DNA of 53,940 nt from a virus: the IMG/VR virus record IMGVR_UViG_3300001533_002608, positions 1 through 53,940 of that record. One strand, given 5' to 3'. Below the pieces are notes generated by a model. The model was given only the letters and a program-made list of their open reading frames with translations. It made no database searches and was not told the DNA's origin. Of the stretch, positions 40,240-49,496 are shown piece after piece; within the stretch, counting starts at the first letter, position 1; every line of letters starts with the position of its first letter. The position numbers were made by a program, and so were the translations under genes.

Positions 40240-42171
40240 ATGTCTAATGAAAAAGAAGATAAAAACTATGAATACACACAAAGAAAGCTCAAAGAAAAGT
40301 TAGAATTATATAACATTAAAGAAAAGCTTGAAAAAGTTCCAACTTCAAATAGTTATACAAAAGTAATTTACAATGACGGCAAAAAAGACGTTGTAGACCC
40401 TCTGAGTGAATTTTTTCTGTGTAAAAAGAGCTTTGAATACTTTGTAAATAATTATAGTTATTATCTAGATGCAAAAAATAAAAAAGTATCTGCTTTCAAA
40501 CTATTCCCATTTCAAAAAGATTTAATTGTCCCAAATTTCCTTAAAGAACAATTTGTAATATTTAGAAAATCAAGGCAGGTTGGTGCATCAGTGTTATCTG
40601 GCCAATATGCTCTTTGGCTAGCAAATTTTAATATTGCACAGGATGTTCTTATAGTTTCAAAGACCAGAGTTGATGCTCAAGATTTTAAATCAAAAGCTAT
40701 GGTTACTTATGAAAGACTTCCTAATTTCTTAAAGACAAAGCCTACAAGAGACGGTCAAAATATGACTACTCTTAAACTAATGAATAAATCAAGGATAATA
40801 ACTAGAGCACAAGCTCCTGACGCTGGTAGAGGTGGAAGTTGGGCATTAGTAATATTAGACGAAGCTGCATTTATGCCATATGCAGATGAGATATGGAGCT
40901 CTGTATATCCTGCTCTATCTAATACAGAAGGACAATGTTTTGTAATATCTACATCAAACGGTGTTGGGAATTTTTATCATAGAACTTGGATTGGCGCTGA
41001 AAATGGCGAGAATGATTTTTATCCAATATATATTCCATGGTGGAAATTTCCAGGTAGAGATAATCCATGGCTTCCTAAGCTGGAAGAAGGTGATACTAAT
41101 TGGATAGAAAGCCAATTAGAAAAAGAATATATAGATAGCGTAAAAGGAAAAGTAGAAACAAGAGTAAATAAAATAAATAACTCGCAGGTTAGGGAAGATG
41201 TCTATTTAGATGAACTAGTAAAGAAGTTTATAGAAGTAGAGCAGGAAAGGCAATTATCCTTTGAGGGAAATAAAGAGGATAAGCCATGGTTGAAGCGCCA
41301 AAAGGATAATGCCGATTCACAAAGGAAATTCTCACAAGAAATACTGGCTGAATTCTTAGGCTCTGGTAATACCGTAGTATCAAGTAAGATATTGAAGGCT
41401 CTTGAAGAGAAAGAAGAAGATCCTATACGAAAAGATTTTCTATATGAGGATGATGACGCTATAAAGGGCTTATGGATATTTGAAGAGCCAAAAGAGTCTA
41501 TAAATTATACTATAACTATAGACGTTGCTTCTGGAGCTGGAAACGATCATAGTACTATGCAAGTATTTAGAGATGATAATTTAAAACAGGTAGCAGAATA
41601 TAAAAGACAACTAGATACCAAAACTTTTGCTTATTATATTAAGAAAGTTGCTAGATTTTATAATACTGCTTTTGTTGTTATAGAGACAAATCAGGGACAA
41701 TCGGTATTTAACGATGTGTTTTTACACGAAACGGATCCCTATATGAATACATACTATGAGCTAAAGAAAAAAACATATAGAGGCCTTCATACTGGTCCTG
41801 TAAATAAAAAACTTATGATTGATGAGTTTTTATATTCCATGGAGAACAATGTTATAAAAATAGTTGGTAAAAGAACTATAGATGAATTAAAAGTCTACAT
41901 TTGGCACAACGGAAAGCCTGAAGCTAGTAGAGGATATAACGATGACTTAGTGTTGCCCATAATGTTTCTAGCGTACTTAATTAAATATGGTGGCAGAAAT
42001 ATTAAGCCATTAGGTTTTGCTACTAGTGATCAAATATTAGGCGACTCGGAAGGTATAGAAGACATAAAAACTGAATTTGAATATATTAGAGAAGAGTCAA
42101 TGGTTAAAGAAAGAATTGAAAATGATTTTGGTGTTGATTTCGAAACATATCAATGGCTGACTCAAGATTGA
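40240..42171 (+). CDS. gp17: Large terminase subunit (gp17-like)
   Basis: 643 aa. ATPase domain: S-R-Q-V-G-A-S (residues 111-117, Walker A in the T4-like form) and V-I-L-D-E-A-A-F (204-211, Walker B), with I-S-T-S-N-G (motif III/coupling). Nuclease domain: T-I-D-V-A-S-G-A-G-N-D-H-S (about 426-438), then I-E-T-N-Q-G and N-D-D-L-V-L, the acidic residues of the RNase H-like fold. It packages DNA into proheads. A stretch near residues 300-365 (V-E-T-R-V-N-K-I...K-E-D-K-P-W-L) is longer than in T4 gp17. Confidence 0.95.
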   Translation: MSNEKEDKNYEYTQRKLKEKLELYNIKEKLEKVPTSNSYTKVIYNDGKKDVVDPLSEFFLCKKSFEYFVNNYSYYLDAKNKKVSAFKLFPFQKDLIVPNFLKEQFVIFRKSRQVGASVLSGQYALWLANFNIAQDVLIVSKTRVDAQDFKSKAMVTYERLPNFLKTKPTRDGQNMTTLKLMNKSRIITRAQAPDAGRGGSWALVILDEAAFMPYADEIWSSVYPALSNTEGQCFVISTSNGVGNFYHRTWIGAENGENDFYPIYIPWWKFPGRDNPWLPKLEEGDTNWIESQLEKEYIDSVKGKVETRVNKINNSQVREDVYLDELVKKFIEVEQERQLSFEGNKEDKPWLKRQKDNADSQRKFSQEILAEFLGSGNTVVSSKILKALEEKEEDPIRKDFLYEDDDAIKGLWIFEEPKESINYTITIDVASGAGNDHSTMQVFRDDNLKQVAEYKRQLDTKTFAYYIKKVARFYNTAFVVIETNQGQSVFNDVFLHETDPYMNTYYELKKKTYRGLHTGPVNKKLMIDEFLYSMENNVIKIVGKRTIDELKVYIWHNGKPEASRGYNDDLVLPIMFLAYLIKYGGRNIKPLGFATSDQILGDSEGIEDIKTEFEYIREESMVKERIENDFGVDFETYQWLTQD

Positions 42172-42193
42172 CAATTATTTTAACTTTGGTCTC

Positions 42194-42201
42194 AAGATAA
42201 T
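42194..42201 (+). promoter_or_regulatory. AAGATAAT promoter-like motif before the portal cluster
   Basis: AAGATAATTAAAACATTTTAAT lies (starting at 42194, split by length) between the terminase stop and the gene at 42232. The first 14 bases equal those at 37095. Confidence 0.4.
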
Positions 42202-42231
42202 TAAAACATTTTAATTGAAAGGGAGAAAGAC

Positions 42232-42534
42232 ATGAACTTACATGAATTTTTTGAAGAATTAGATTACTCTCTCAATGAAGAGACTGCAGAATATATAGAC
42301 AATTTAAAAGAAGTTGACTTAAAACTTCTAATTAAAAGAGTATATGAAAACAATGATCTTGTTAGAAATGAGCTAAACAGACAGGTCAAAGCAACAAAAT
42401 ACAGAGATCTTCAAGAGGTTATATCTAATCTAAACAGAGACGAAACAGCAAAATTTATTTACTGGTTAAGCGAAAACGTATTTGGCAGCAACCAAACAAT
42501 AGAAGAAGAAATAGAAAAAATACTAGTTAAATAA
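42232..42534 (+). CDS. Hypothetical protein with candidate capsid-targeting leader
   Basis: 100 aa with AAGGGAG upstream. M-N-L-H-E-F-F-E-E-L-D-Y-S-L-N-E-E is a textbook leader-like helix ending L-N-E (residue 16). The rest is a single helical domain. Sits between terminase and portal genes where T4 has tail sheath and tube genes. Confidence 0.55.
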   Translation: MNLHEFFEELDYSLNEETAEYIDNLKEVDLKLLIKRVYENNDLVRNELNRQVKATKYRDLQEVISNLNRDETAKFIYWLSENVFGSNQTIEEEIEKILVK

Positions 42535-42546
42535 GGTAGCAAAATT

Positions 42547-42876
42547 GTGGAGGATGTTGTTAGGTTAAAAGATATTGATATACCCTTTGTTGTGTCTACT
42601 AAAGTACCATTATCAGGTATACTTAAATCAGTAAAGTCATATTTGCAAACAGAAATATCAAAGAAAATAAAAAAGAATGAATATCTAGGTAGAGCATTGA
42701 CTATAAAATTTACTGATGAGGATATTGAGCTAGAAGATATAGAATTTACAACAAAGTCCCATTTTGTAAAGAAAGTATACGAAAGGCCACTTAGGGCGCC
42801 AACAACTAGTTTTCAGTATGGAGAATTTAATAGTGATACTAAGAAAGAGATAATAGATAATATATTTAGGAGATAA
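42547..42876 (+). CDS. Hypothetical protein
   Basis: 109 aa from GTG. An alpha/beta protein (FVVSTKVPLSGILKSVKSYL; ALTIKFTDEDIELEDIEF). Not recognised. It overlaps nothing and precedes the nuclease gene by one base. Confidence 0.5.
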   Translation: MEDVVRLKDIDIPFVVSTKVPLSGILKSVKSYLQTEISKKIKKNEYLGRALTIKFTDEDIELEDIEFTTKSHFVKKVYERPLRAPTTSFQYGEFNSDTKKEIIDNIFRR

Positions 42877-42877
42877 T

Positions 42878-43411
42878 ATGAGAAAAAATTCCAAGAAGAA
42901 AGGGAATAGGGGTGAAAATCAATTAGTAAAAATATTATGTGAGAAATTTGGAGATGGAGAATTTAAACGGACTCCATCATCTGGTGCTTATACAGGTGGA
43001 CTGAATAGAGCGAAATCTGAGAATCTTCCATGGGAAGCAAAAATAACTTTAGCATCAGATGTTATAACACCAGCTAATTTTAACTTTACAATAGAGCATA
43101 AATTCTATGAGTCCATTGATTTTTGGCACTTATTTTCTGATAAGTCAAAATGGAATGAGTGGATTAACCAAGCAGAGGATGATGCTACTTTTATAAATAA
43201 AGAACCATTAGTGGTTATAAAATATAATAGACATGAGCGAATAGTTTTAATTAGATCGCCATATCTTCTTTCAGAATTGAAAAGATTAGAGGTTGATATT
43301 AATATACCTTTATTCTGGAAACCTGCTAATAGAGGATATGGTTATGCTGTTGTTTGGCTATCAGATTTATTAGAGTTGCCACGAGAATTTTGGTTTTCAG
43401 GAGTTAATTAA
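42878..43411 (+). CDS. Holliday-junction-resolvase-like PD-(D/E)XK nuclease
   Basis: 177 aa. K-K-G-N-R-G-E-N-Q-L-V (E near residue 13), F-K-R-T-P-S-S-G-A (near 31-39), S-D-V-I (near 60), and T-I-E-H-K-F-Y-E (near 71-78) fit the E...D...E-x-K order of archaeal Hjc/phage resolvases. In T4 a resolvase (gp49) trims branched DNA before packaging; here the gene lies between terminase and portal, consistent with a packaging-linked role. Residue D near the middle is less certain. Confidence 0.6.
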   Translation: MRKNSKKKGNRGENQLVKILCEKFGDGEFKRTPSSGAYTGGLNRAKSENLPWEAKITLASDVITPANFNFTIEHKFYESIDFWHLFSDKSKWNEWINQAEDDATFINKEPLVVIKYNRHERIVLIRSPYLLSELKRLEVDINIPLFWKPANRGYGYAVVWLSDLLELPREFWFSGVN

Positions 43412-43413
43412 TA

Positions 43414-46230
43414 ATGGATTATAATGACAACAGAGAAAGAGATATATTAAAAAAAGCCGAAACTATACAAAAATATTTTAATAAGATTAATATTAGCAGA
43501 ACTGATGACTTACATAGTTATGAGACTAATAGAAAAGAAGATATGTATACGGCTTTTGGTAGCCAGAAAACCTCATTAGAGGGCTTTACATCTGTAGATC
43601 AAAGTCGTATTCAACGCTATAGAGAATATGAGCAAATGGCCTATGTACCAGAACTAAATGCTGGACTAGAGCTATACGCGGATGATGCATCGCTTTACAA
43701 TGATGAAAATAGAGTACTAGAAGTTACCTCTGAAAATCAAGATGTAGTTGATACACTAGAAGATTTATGGTTTAGCTCTTTAGATTTAAATGCCAATCTA
43801 TGGCACATAGTATACAATACATGTAAATATGGCGAAGCATTTTATGAAATTATCCCAGACAGTTTTAAAAACCCAAAGAAAGTAAAATTCATTAGATACA
43901 TTCCTCCTCGTTATATAGCCAGACAGGAGGAAGATGGAAATCTACTTGGTTTCTTGATTAAAACACCTGATAATACTTCTGGTGGTGGAGCAACAGCATA
44001 TTCTATGGCTGGTGGTGGAGAAGAGATCTTTCTTAAGCCATGGCAGATAGTGCACTTTAAGCTAGACGATAAAGAATTTGAGCCATATGGCAAATCAGTA
44101 GTAGAAAATGGCAGATTATCATTTAAACAAATGAAACTAATTGAAGATGCTATGTTAATATATAGAATATCAAGAGCGCCAGAGAGAAGAGTCTTTAATA
44201 TTCCAGTTGGCCAGCTTCCATACAGAGAAGCTATGCAAAAGGTAGAAGACTTTAAGCAGAAATATCGTAAAACTCCATGGATAGATCCGACGTGTACATC
44301 ACTTGACACAGAAATACCATTATTAAATGGTGAAGTTAAAAGCTTAAGAGAACTTATAGAAGATTATGATTCTGGTAAAAAGAATTGGGTATATTCAATT
44401 GACAGAGACAACGGGAATCAAGTCGTTCCAGGTGAGATATTATGGGCAGGAGTTACCAGGAAAAATACAAAAGTACTAAAAATAACATTAGACGACGGAC
44501 AGACATTTAAATTTACACCAGATCATAAATTTCTTATGAGAGATGGTAGTTACAAAGAAGCTCAATACCTTGAAGAAGGTGATTCAATAATGCCCTTGTA
44601 TTCTAAAAAGACTAAGAAAGGATATAAATCGGTTTACAATCCAAAAAGTGGTAAATATTATCCTAGATACATGATGTCAGCTAGATATACAAATGATAAT
44701 CTTTGGAATTCTGACTGGAAGAAAAGTTTAAATGAAGAAGAGTATAATAGAATTGTCGAAGGAATACAGATCGATGATGTAATAGATGGAGCTATTCAGT
44801 TTAACACTAGAAAACAAGTAGCAGAATATTTAAACTGCAATCCCGGAGTTATATTGAACAGACTTTATGAAAACGGATATTCTAATTGGCAAGAATTTTA
44901 TAGAGATGTTAATGGTTTAGAAAATAAAGAAGATTATATTAGAAGTGCAGTGGAATCTTCTAATAATCCTAAGGAATTAAAAACGATTATTGGTTGTAGT
45001 TTACCCACTGCTTATAAGTATTTTGATCAATATAAAAGTGAACCAGTAAATCATAAAATAGTTTCTATTGGAGAAGATGAAGAAGCTATAGACACTGGAA
45101 CATTAACTATAAATCATTATCATAATTTTGCTATAGGTAGACAAGACTCTGGAGTATTCGTTAAAAATTCTGGAGAAATAAACTATAAAGCTAATCCATT
45201 ATCAATAAATGATGATTTTTTCTTGCCACAGAGACCTGATGGTACTGGAGTAAAAATAGATTATATGCAGGGTGGTCAGCAATTAGGCGAAATAGACGAT
45301 GCTAGATATTTTAAAGAAAAAATACTTAGAACAATGAGAATTCCTCTTTCCTATCTAACTGGAGAAATGCAAGGAGATGTTGCAAGAACTTCTTTAGCGA
45401 CAATGGATGTTAGATTTGCAAAGACAATAGAAAGAATCCAAAAGATGATAATTAAAGGATTAGAAAAGGTATCAATAATAGAATTAGCATTTAAGAGATT
45501 TAGAATAGATGATATGTATGATTTTCAATTAAAATTAACTACTCCATCTAAGATCTATGAGATGCAAGAATTAGAAACTTTAACCCAAAAATTAAATGTA
45601 ATACAAACAGCAATGGGATTAGCTGATGATAACGGAAAACCATATTTGCCAAGAGAATGGCTATATAAGTATATTAACAATTTTTCAGAAAAAGAAATAT
45701 CAGATATTAAATTAATGCAACAAACAGAAATGATAGAAAAACAAGAAGATGCAAGAAGGTTAGAATTAATGCAGCAACAAGGCGCTGAGCCAGGGGAAGC
45801 CGGTGGTGGTGAAATGCCTGGCGGTGGCCCTGGTCTTGCCGAGGTGCCAATAGGTGAGCCTGGTGGAGCCGAAGGACTTGGTGGCGAAGAAGCCGGTGGC
45901 GAAGAAGCCGGTGGTGAAGCTGAAGGTGGAGGCGAAGAAGGTACTCCTGTAGCAGCAGCTAGCGGTGGAGGAGCAGCAGTGGATGTTGCAAGTAAGATAC
46001 TAAATATCGCAGGGAACGATTTTCTCCTAGAAAATGAAGATAGTATCCGAGAAGTCATCAATTTTGTAAAACAACAGGGAGAAACTCACAAGATAACTAA
46101 AGATAATAACAAATATAATAGGCGTAAGAAAAGAATTTATGAGAATGGTTTTAATCAGCTATTCGTAAGAGGTGAATTCAGAGGATTAATAAGGCGCCGA
46201 AAAAAAGAAAATAATGTTCTTAAAGACTAA
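43414..46230 (+). CDS. gp20: Portal protein (gp20-like), interrupted by an intein
   Basis: 938 aa as translated; about 646 aa after removing the intein (residues 294-585). Extein parts match the T4 gp20 family: S-Q-K-T-S-L-E-G-F, Y-V-P-E-L-N-A-G-L-E-L-Y-A-D-D-A, V-Y-N-T-C-K-Y-G-E-A-F-Y-E, F-N-I-P-V-G-Q-L-P, then after the intein D-D-F-F-L-P-Q-R-P-D-G, D-Y-M-Q-G-G-Q-Q-L-G-E-I-D-D and I-P-L-S-Y-L. It forms the dodecameric portal ring for DNA entry. Residues about 795-850 are Gly/Glu-rich repeats (GGEEAGGEEAGGEAEGGGEE) before a short helical end. Confidence 0.93.
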   Translation: MDYNDNRERDILKKAETIQKYFNKINISRTDDLHSYETNRKEDMYTAFGSQKTSLEGFTSVDQSRIQRYREYEQMAYVPELNAGLELYADDASLYNDENRVLEVTSENQDVVDTLEDLWFSSLDLNANLWHIVYNTCKYGEAFYEIIPDSFKNPKKVKFIRYIPPRYIARQEEDGNLLGFLIKTPDNTSGGGATAYSMAGGGEEIFLKPWQIVHFKLDDKEFEPYGKSVVENGRLSFKQMKLIEDAMLIYRISRAPERRVFNIPVGQLPYREAMQKVEDFKQKYRKTPWIDPTCTSLDTEIPLLNGEVKSLRELIEDYDSGKKNWVYSIDRDNGNQVVPGEILWAGVTRKNTKVLKITLDDGQTFKFTPDHKFLMRDGSYKEAQYLEEGDSIMPLYSKKTKKGYKSVYNPKSGKYYPRYMMSARYTNDNLWNSDWKKSLNEEEYNRIVEGIQIDDVIDGAIQFNTRKQVAEYLNCNPGVILNRLYENGYSNWQEFYRDVNGLENKEDYIRSAVESSNNPKELKTIIGCSLPTAYKYFDQYKSEPVNHKIVSIGEDEEAIDTGTLTINHYHNFAIGRQDSGVFVKNSGEINYKANPLSINDDFFLPQRPDGTGVKIDYMQGGQQLGEIDDARYFKEKILRTMRIPLSYLTGEMQGDVARTSLATMDVRFAKTIERIQKMIIKGLEKVSIIELAFKRFRIDDMYDFQLKLTTPSKIYEMQELETLTQKLNVIQTAMGLADDNGKPYLPREWLYKYINNFSEKEISDIKLMQQTEMIEKQEDARRLELMQQQGAEPGEAGGGEMPGGGPGLAEVPIGEPGGAEGLGGEEAGGEEAGGEAEGGGEEGTPVAAASGGGAAVDVASKILNIAGNDFLLENEDSIREVINFVKQQGETHKITKDNNKYNRRKKRIYENGFNQLFVRGEFRGLIRRRKKENNVLKD
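44293..45168 (+). mobile_element. Intein in the portal gene, endonuclease domain apparently lost
   Basis: 292 codons. It begins with Cys (C294, T-C-T-S-L-D-T-E-I-P-L, block A); block B is T-P-D-H-K-F-L; block F/G near the end is N-H-Y-H-N-F-A-I...G-V-F-V-K-N, followed by Ser as the +1 residue. Splicing residues look intact. No LAGLIDADG is present and the central H-N-H histidines expected after the Y-N-P-K-S-G-K-Y-Y region are missing; two helix-turn-helix-like segments (T-R-K-Q-V-A-E-Y-L, P-K-E-L-K-T-I-I-G-C-S) remain. It probably splices but no longer homes. Confidence 0.85.
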
Positions 46231-46244
46231 TAGGAGGACAACTC

Positions 46245-47543
46245 ATGGATTTTAAATATAGTCAGATAGCCCAATTGACTGAATTCAGTAATGAAAAGTT
46301 AGTTGATATTATTAAAACTAAATTAGCTGAATCGGAAAATGTAGCAGGCGCTCTCGTATTTGACGACAAATTAATTGTCCTTGATGAAGAGACTGAGAAG
46401 CTTTATTCTGTTTCTTATAATATAGAAAATAGAGCTCTTAATCTAGAAAACTGGGAAGAAATAAACGTTATCCCAGATGACAAATCAAGGTTAGAAGAAT
46501 TAGCAGAAATTTATTTCGATCCAACTAGTGATGTAGAAATTAGAAATAAAGATCTAGTTGAATCATTCAAATTAAGGTATTCTGATGAGCCGTTTAGAAG
46601 ACTCATTAACAAAGCTTCTATGGGAAAAAGATCTATAGAAGAATCAAATTCTAAAATCAAAGCTTTAAAAGAGTTAAGAAAGGTAAGGGAAGAATTTAAC
46701 GACGAAATTACTGAGTTAATGGAAGACGATAAAATAAAAGCATTAGCAAATTCAGTAAATGAAAACTCACCTACACAACATACTATTACAAAAATCAATT
46801 TCAAACATCCTATCTCGGTTTCTCTTTTCGAGGAAAACTCTGATAGAATAATTAATCTTAGCGAAAAGAAAAAGAAAAAGATTAATGCTGGTAATGTAAG
46901 AAAGAAGGTTAGAAACCTTTGGACTTCCGAATCTTTTAAAGAAGACTTGAAAGCAACAGCTAAAAAGCTAGATGAAAGTGATGAAGAGGTAAAGGTACTA
47001 GAATCTTTCTTCAATAATCACAGTGAAATTTTAGTACTAGAGGAAAATGAAATAGAAGATTTGATACTAAAAACATCACTGATGATTGGTGAATCTAAAA
47101 ATTCTGAGCAACTAACTCAACTAGTAAGAGATTACTATAATCTTGAAGAGATTCAAGAAGCAAGACAGAGCTACATCTCTAGAAATATGTTAACTGAAGG
47201 CGAAGGCGAAGGCGAAGGAGATGCTGGTGAAGAAGATTTTGACTTTGATGAATTAGGTGATGAAGAAGAAAAAGAAGGTGAAGAGAAACCAAAGAAAGCC
47301 TCCAAGAAAGACAAAGAAACTTCTATTGATGAAGATTCTATAAATAAAATTATTAAAGTATTAAATGAAATAAGAGAAAAATTAGAAGAAGATTCAACCC
47401 AAAGAAAGTTTGTTGATGGTTTTATACAATCATTAGAAGATGCTAAAGTTGGCTCTATTTCAGAAGGTAAATTAAAGGGAATTATAGACTTTTTATCTTC
47501 TGTTTATCAAGATGCCAAGACTTCTAAAGAAGAGGAAAAATAA
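46245..47543 (+). CDS. Prohead-associated protein, unknown function
   Basis: 432 aa with AGGAGG before ATG, between portal and protease genes, where T4 has core protein genes 67 and 68. The start M-D-F-K-Y-S-Q-I-A-Q-L-T-E contains L-T-E at 11-13. The middle is helical and charged; near residue 310 there is (G-E)n-rich low complexity and an acidic region, then a C-terminal helical domain. Likely a prohead core or head-associated protein; no specific relative is recognised. Confidence 0.55.
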   Translation: MDFKYSQIAQLTEFSNEKLVDIIKTKLAESENVAGALVFDDKLIVLDEETEKLYSVSYNIENRALNLENWEEINVIPDDKSRLEELAEIYFDPTSDVEIRNKDLVESFKLRYSDEPFRRLINKASMGKRSIEESNSKIKALKELRKVREEFNDEITELMEDDKIKALANSVNENSPTQHTITKINFKHPISVSLFEENSDRIINLSEKKKKKINAGNVRKKVRNLWTSESFKEDLKATAKKLDESDEEVKVLESFFNNHSEILVLEENEIEDLILKTSLMIGESKNSEQLTQLVRDYYNLEEIQEARQSYISRNMLTEGEGEGEGDAGEEDFDFDELGDEEEKEGEEKPKKASKKDKETSIDEDSINKIIKVLNEIREKLEEDSTQRKFVDGFIQSLEDAKVGSISEGKLKGIIDFLSSVYQDAKTSKEEEK

Positions 47544-47544
47544 T

Positions 47545-47910
47545 ATGGATCCTAACTTCAAAAGCACACTAAATGAATTACTTGAATTGGCTGGACTGCC
47601 CATTAATGAGCAAGAAGGTGAAGAGAAAGAAGAAGAGGGTGAAGTAGATACAGAAGTAGAACTAGACAAGAAAGAAACGGACAAACTTTCAAAAGAAGAA
47701 GAAACAGATGAAGAATTAATAGACAGTTGGGATGTATCGATAGACTCGGTTGGAACAATAAAAGTTGAATTTCATGAGTCTGAAGTTACTGTTACATTTA
47801 AGAATAAAGAAAGTGAAACAGTAGATATTCCTAATAATCTAAAAAAAGATGTAGATAAAATAAGTAAACTTTTTAATAAGATTTTATCTTATGTAGAGAG
47901 GGTTAGCTAA
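47545..47910 (+). CDS. Small prohead core protein candidate (gp67/68-like position)
   Basis: ATG 47545 (121 aa) has GAGGAAA upstream; an earlier in-frame start at 47512 is less likely. The N-terminus has L-N-E-L-L-E-L-A-G-L-P-I-N-E-Q, cleavable after I-N-E (residue 22); the L-N-E-[LM]-L-x-L-A-G part recurs at the C-terminus of the scaffold protein. An acidic middle follows. Size, acidity and position fit T4 core proteins gp67/gp68. The last base is shared with the protease start. Confidence 0.6.
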   Translation: MDPNFKSTLNELLELAGLPINEQEGEEKEEEGEVDTEVELDKKETDKLSKEEETDEELIDSWDVSIDSVGTIKVEFHESEVTVTFKNKESETVDIPNNLKKDVDKISKLFNKILSYVERVS

Positions 47911-48527
47911 TGTCTAATCAAATAATACAGGAATTTCAAGATTTCCAATATCAAGTACTAAATGAAGATAATGGAAATGGGAAGAAAACAACTAAATTAA
48001 AAGGTCTTTTACAACATGCTGGAATTCCTAATGGAAATAAAAGAGTATATCCCAGACCTATCTTAGAAAGAGAAATTTCTAAGAATAATGAAAAAATAAG
48101 AAATCGCCAAATGCTAGGTGAGTTAGATCATCCAGCCGAAGGCAAGATACACTTAGATAAGGTATCACACTGTGTCACTGAATTGAATATGGAATCGGAT
48201 GGAAAAGTCAACGGAGTAGTTGAAGTTTTCGATGGTACCGATGATGATGGTGGCACTCCTCAAGGTAGAATACTTGGCTCCTTAATAAGGAGGGGGGTTA
48301 GATTGGGAATATCATCTAGAGGTTTTGGTTCTGTTAAAAAGAATGGTGAAATTAGCGAAGTACAAGATGACTTTAAATTGATCACATTCGACATAGTATC
48401 AGATCCCTCAACTCCTGATGCTTATCCTTCTGCTGTCTATGAACATAATGAAGCAGATGGTTGGATTAAGGAAGAGGATGACAAAAAAAATATCGCAGAA
48501 GTTTTAAGCGAAACTTTAGAAAATTAG
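47910..48527 (+). CDS. gp21: Prohead core protease (gp21-like)
   Basis: 205 aa. G-E-L-D-H-P (His near residue 74) and G-I-S-S-R-G-F-G-S (Ser near 137) are the catalytic His and Ser signatures of S80/S78-type phage prohead proteases; N-K-R-V-Y-P near residue 46 is also typical. It degrades the core and trims the capsid protein after [L/I]-x-E. Its own N-terminus ends V-L-N-E (residue 19), a possible self-cleavage site. Follows the core gene directly and precedes the scaffold gene by 12 bases. Confidence 0.92.
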   Translation: MSNQIIQEFQDFQYQVLNEDNGNGKKTTKLKGLLQHAGIPNGNKRVYPRPILEREISKNNEKIRNRQMLGELDHPAEGKIHLDKVSHCVTELNMESDGKVNGVVEVFDGTDDDGGTPQGRILGSLIRRGVRLGISSRGFGSVKKNGEISEVQDDFKLITFDIVSDPSTPDAYPSAVYEHNEADGWIKEEDDKKNIAEVLSETLEN

Positions 48528-48539
48528 GAGGTTGCTTCA

Positions 48540-49475
48540 ATGCCTAATATATTAGCTAATATCGAGCTAGATGAAAAACAGGTAAAAGAATTCAATAAAG
48601 AATTGAATAACTGGAAAGCTAAACAGCGCAAACAACTTGAAGAAGAAGTTAAGTCCGAGATCAAGACTAGATATGATGTAAAACTCAGAGAGATCAAGGA
48701 AGAAAAAGAAAACTTCAAGAGACAGCAAGAAAATCTCGTTGAAGAGATTAAAGAAAAAATGCAGAAAGTAATGGTAAAGAGATTTACCGGTGCTATCAAA
48801 GAAATGTATGACGAACTCAAGGTAGAAGCTAGGAAAGACGTTATGAACGATCCTAGAATCACAGCTCTTGAGGAAGTTAAAAATGTAGTTTACCCTCTAA
48901 TGGATGAAACTGTTACTAAGGGCTACGTAGATGAACTATCTAATGCTCTTAAGATGGTAGAATCTAAAGAAGAGGAAAATGATAAGCTTAAGGCACAAAT
49001 TAAGCTTAAAGAAATTACTGCTAACTTATCACCTAGTGTGGCGGAAGCAGTAGAAACTTTTATTGGAGAAGCTGAAACCGAAGAAGAGGTTGTAGAAAAA
49101 TACGCTAGATTAAAGAATTTAGTTGGCGAAGGTAAAAATAAAAAGAAAAAACCCGAACCAGAAGAAAAAGATGATGACGAAGAAGATGTAGACCTTGATT
49201 TCGATGACGATGAAATCGAAGACGATGAAGAAGATGAAGACGATGAAGAAGTCAACGAAGAAGGCGACGGTGATGCATCTTATGATGATGAAGACAAATA
49301 TGACAAGAAGAAAAAGAAAAGAAAAAAAGAAGAAGAAGAAGAATCAATGGATGAAGAGCTAGAAATTAACCCTAGCTTCCATTATAACAAAAACGAAAAG
49401 AAGTCCAATGAAGATGAATATGCCAAAGAGCTTAACGAGATGTTAAAGCTAGCCGGTGTAAACATTGAGGATTAA
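48540..49475 (+). CDS. gp22: Prohead scaffold protein (gp22-like)
   Basis: 311 aa with AGGAGG before ATG. A long coiled coil (about 15-75 and 120-160) is followed by a strongly acidic stretch (DDEEDVDLDFDDDEIEDD, about 218-250) and a lysine/glutamate segment. The C-terminus K-E-L-N-E-M-L-K-L-A-G-V-N-I-E-D is a short helix that may bind the capsid protein, as scaffold ends do. Position between protease and capsid genes is as in T4. Confidence 0.85.
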   Translation: MPNILANIELDEKQVKEFNKELNNWKAKQRKQLEEEVKSEIKTRYDVKLREIKEEKENFKRQQENLVEEIKEKMQKVMVKRFTGAIKEMYDELKVEARKDVMNDPRITALEEVKNVVYPLMDETVTKGYVDELSNALKMVESKEEENDKLKAQIKLKEITANLSPSVAEAVETFIGEAETEEEVVEKYARLKNLVGEGKNKKKKPEPEEKDDDEEDVDLDFDDDEIEDDEEDEDDEEVNEEGDGDASYDDEDKYDKKKKKRKKEEEEESMDEELEINPSFHYNKNEKKSNEDEYAKELNEMLKLAGVNIED

Positions 49476-49496
49476 TTACTCATAGGAGGAAACTAA

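Noticed and set aside
45555-46061. 168-aa minus-strand ORF in the portal gene
   Set aside because: Proline/serine-rich antisense of the Gly/Glu repeats of the portal C-terminus.
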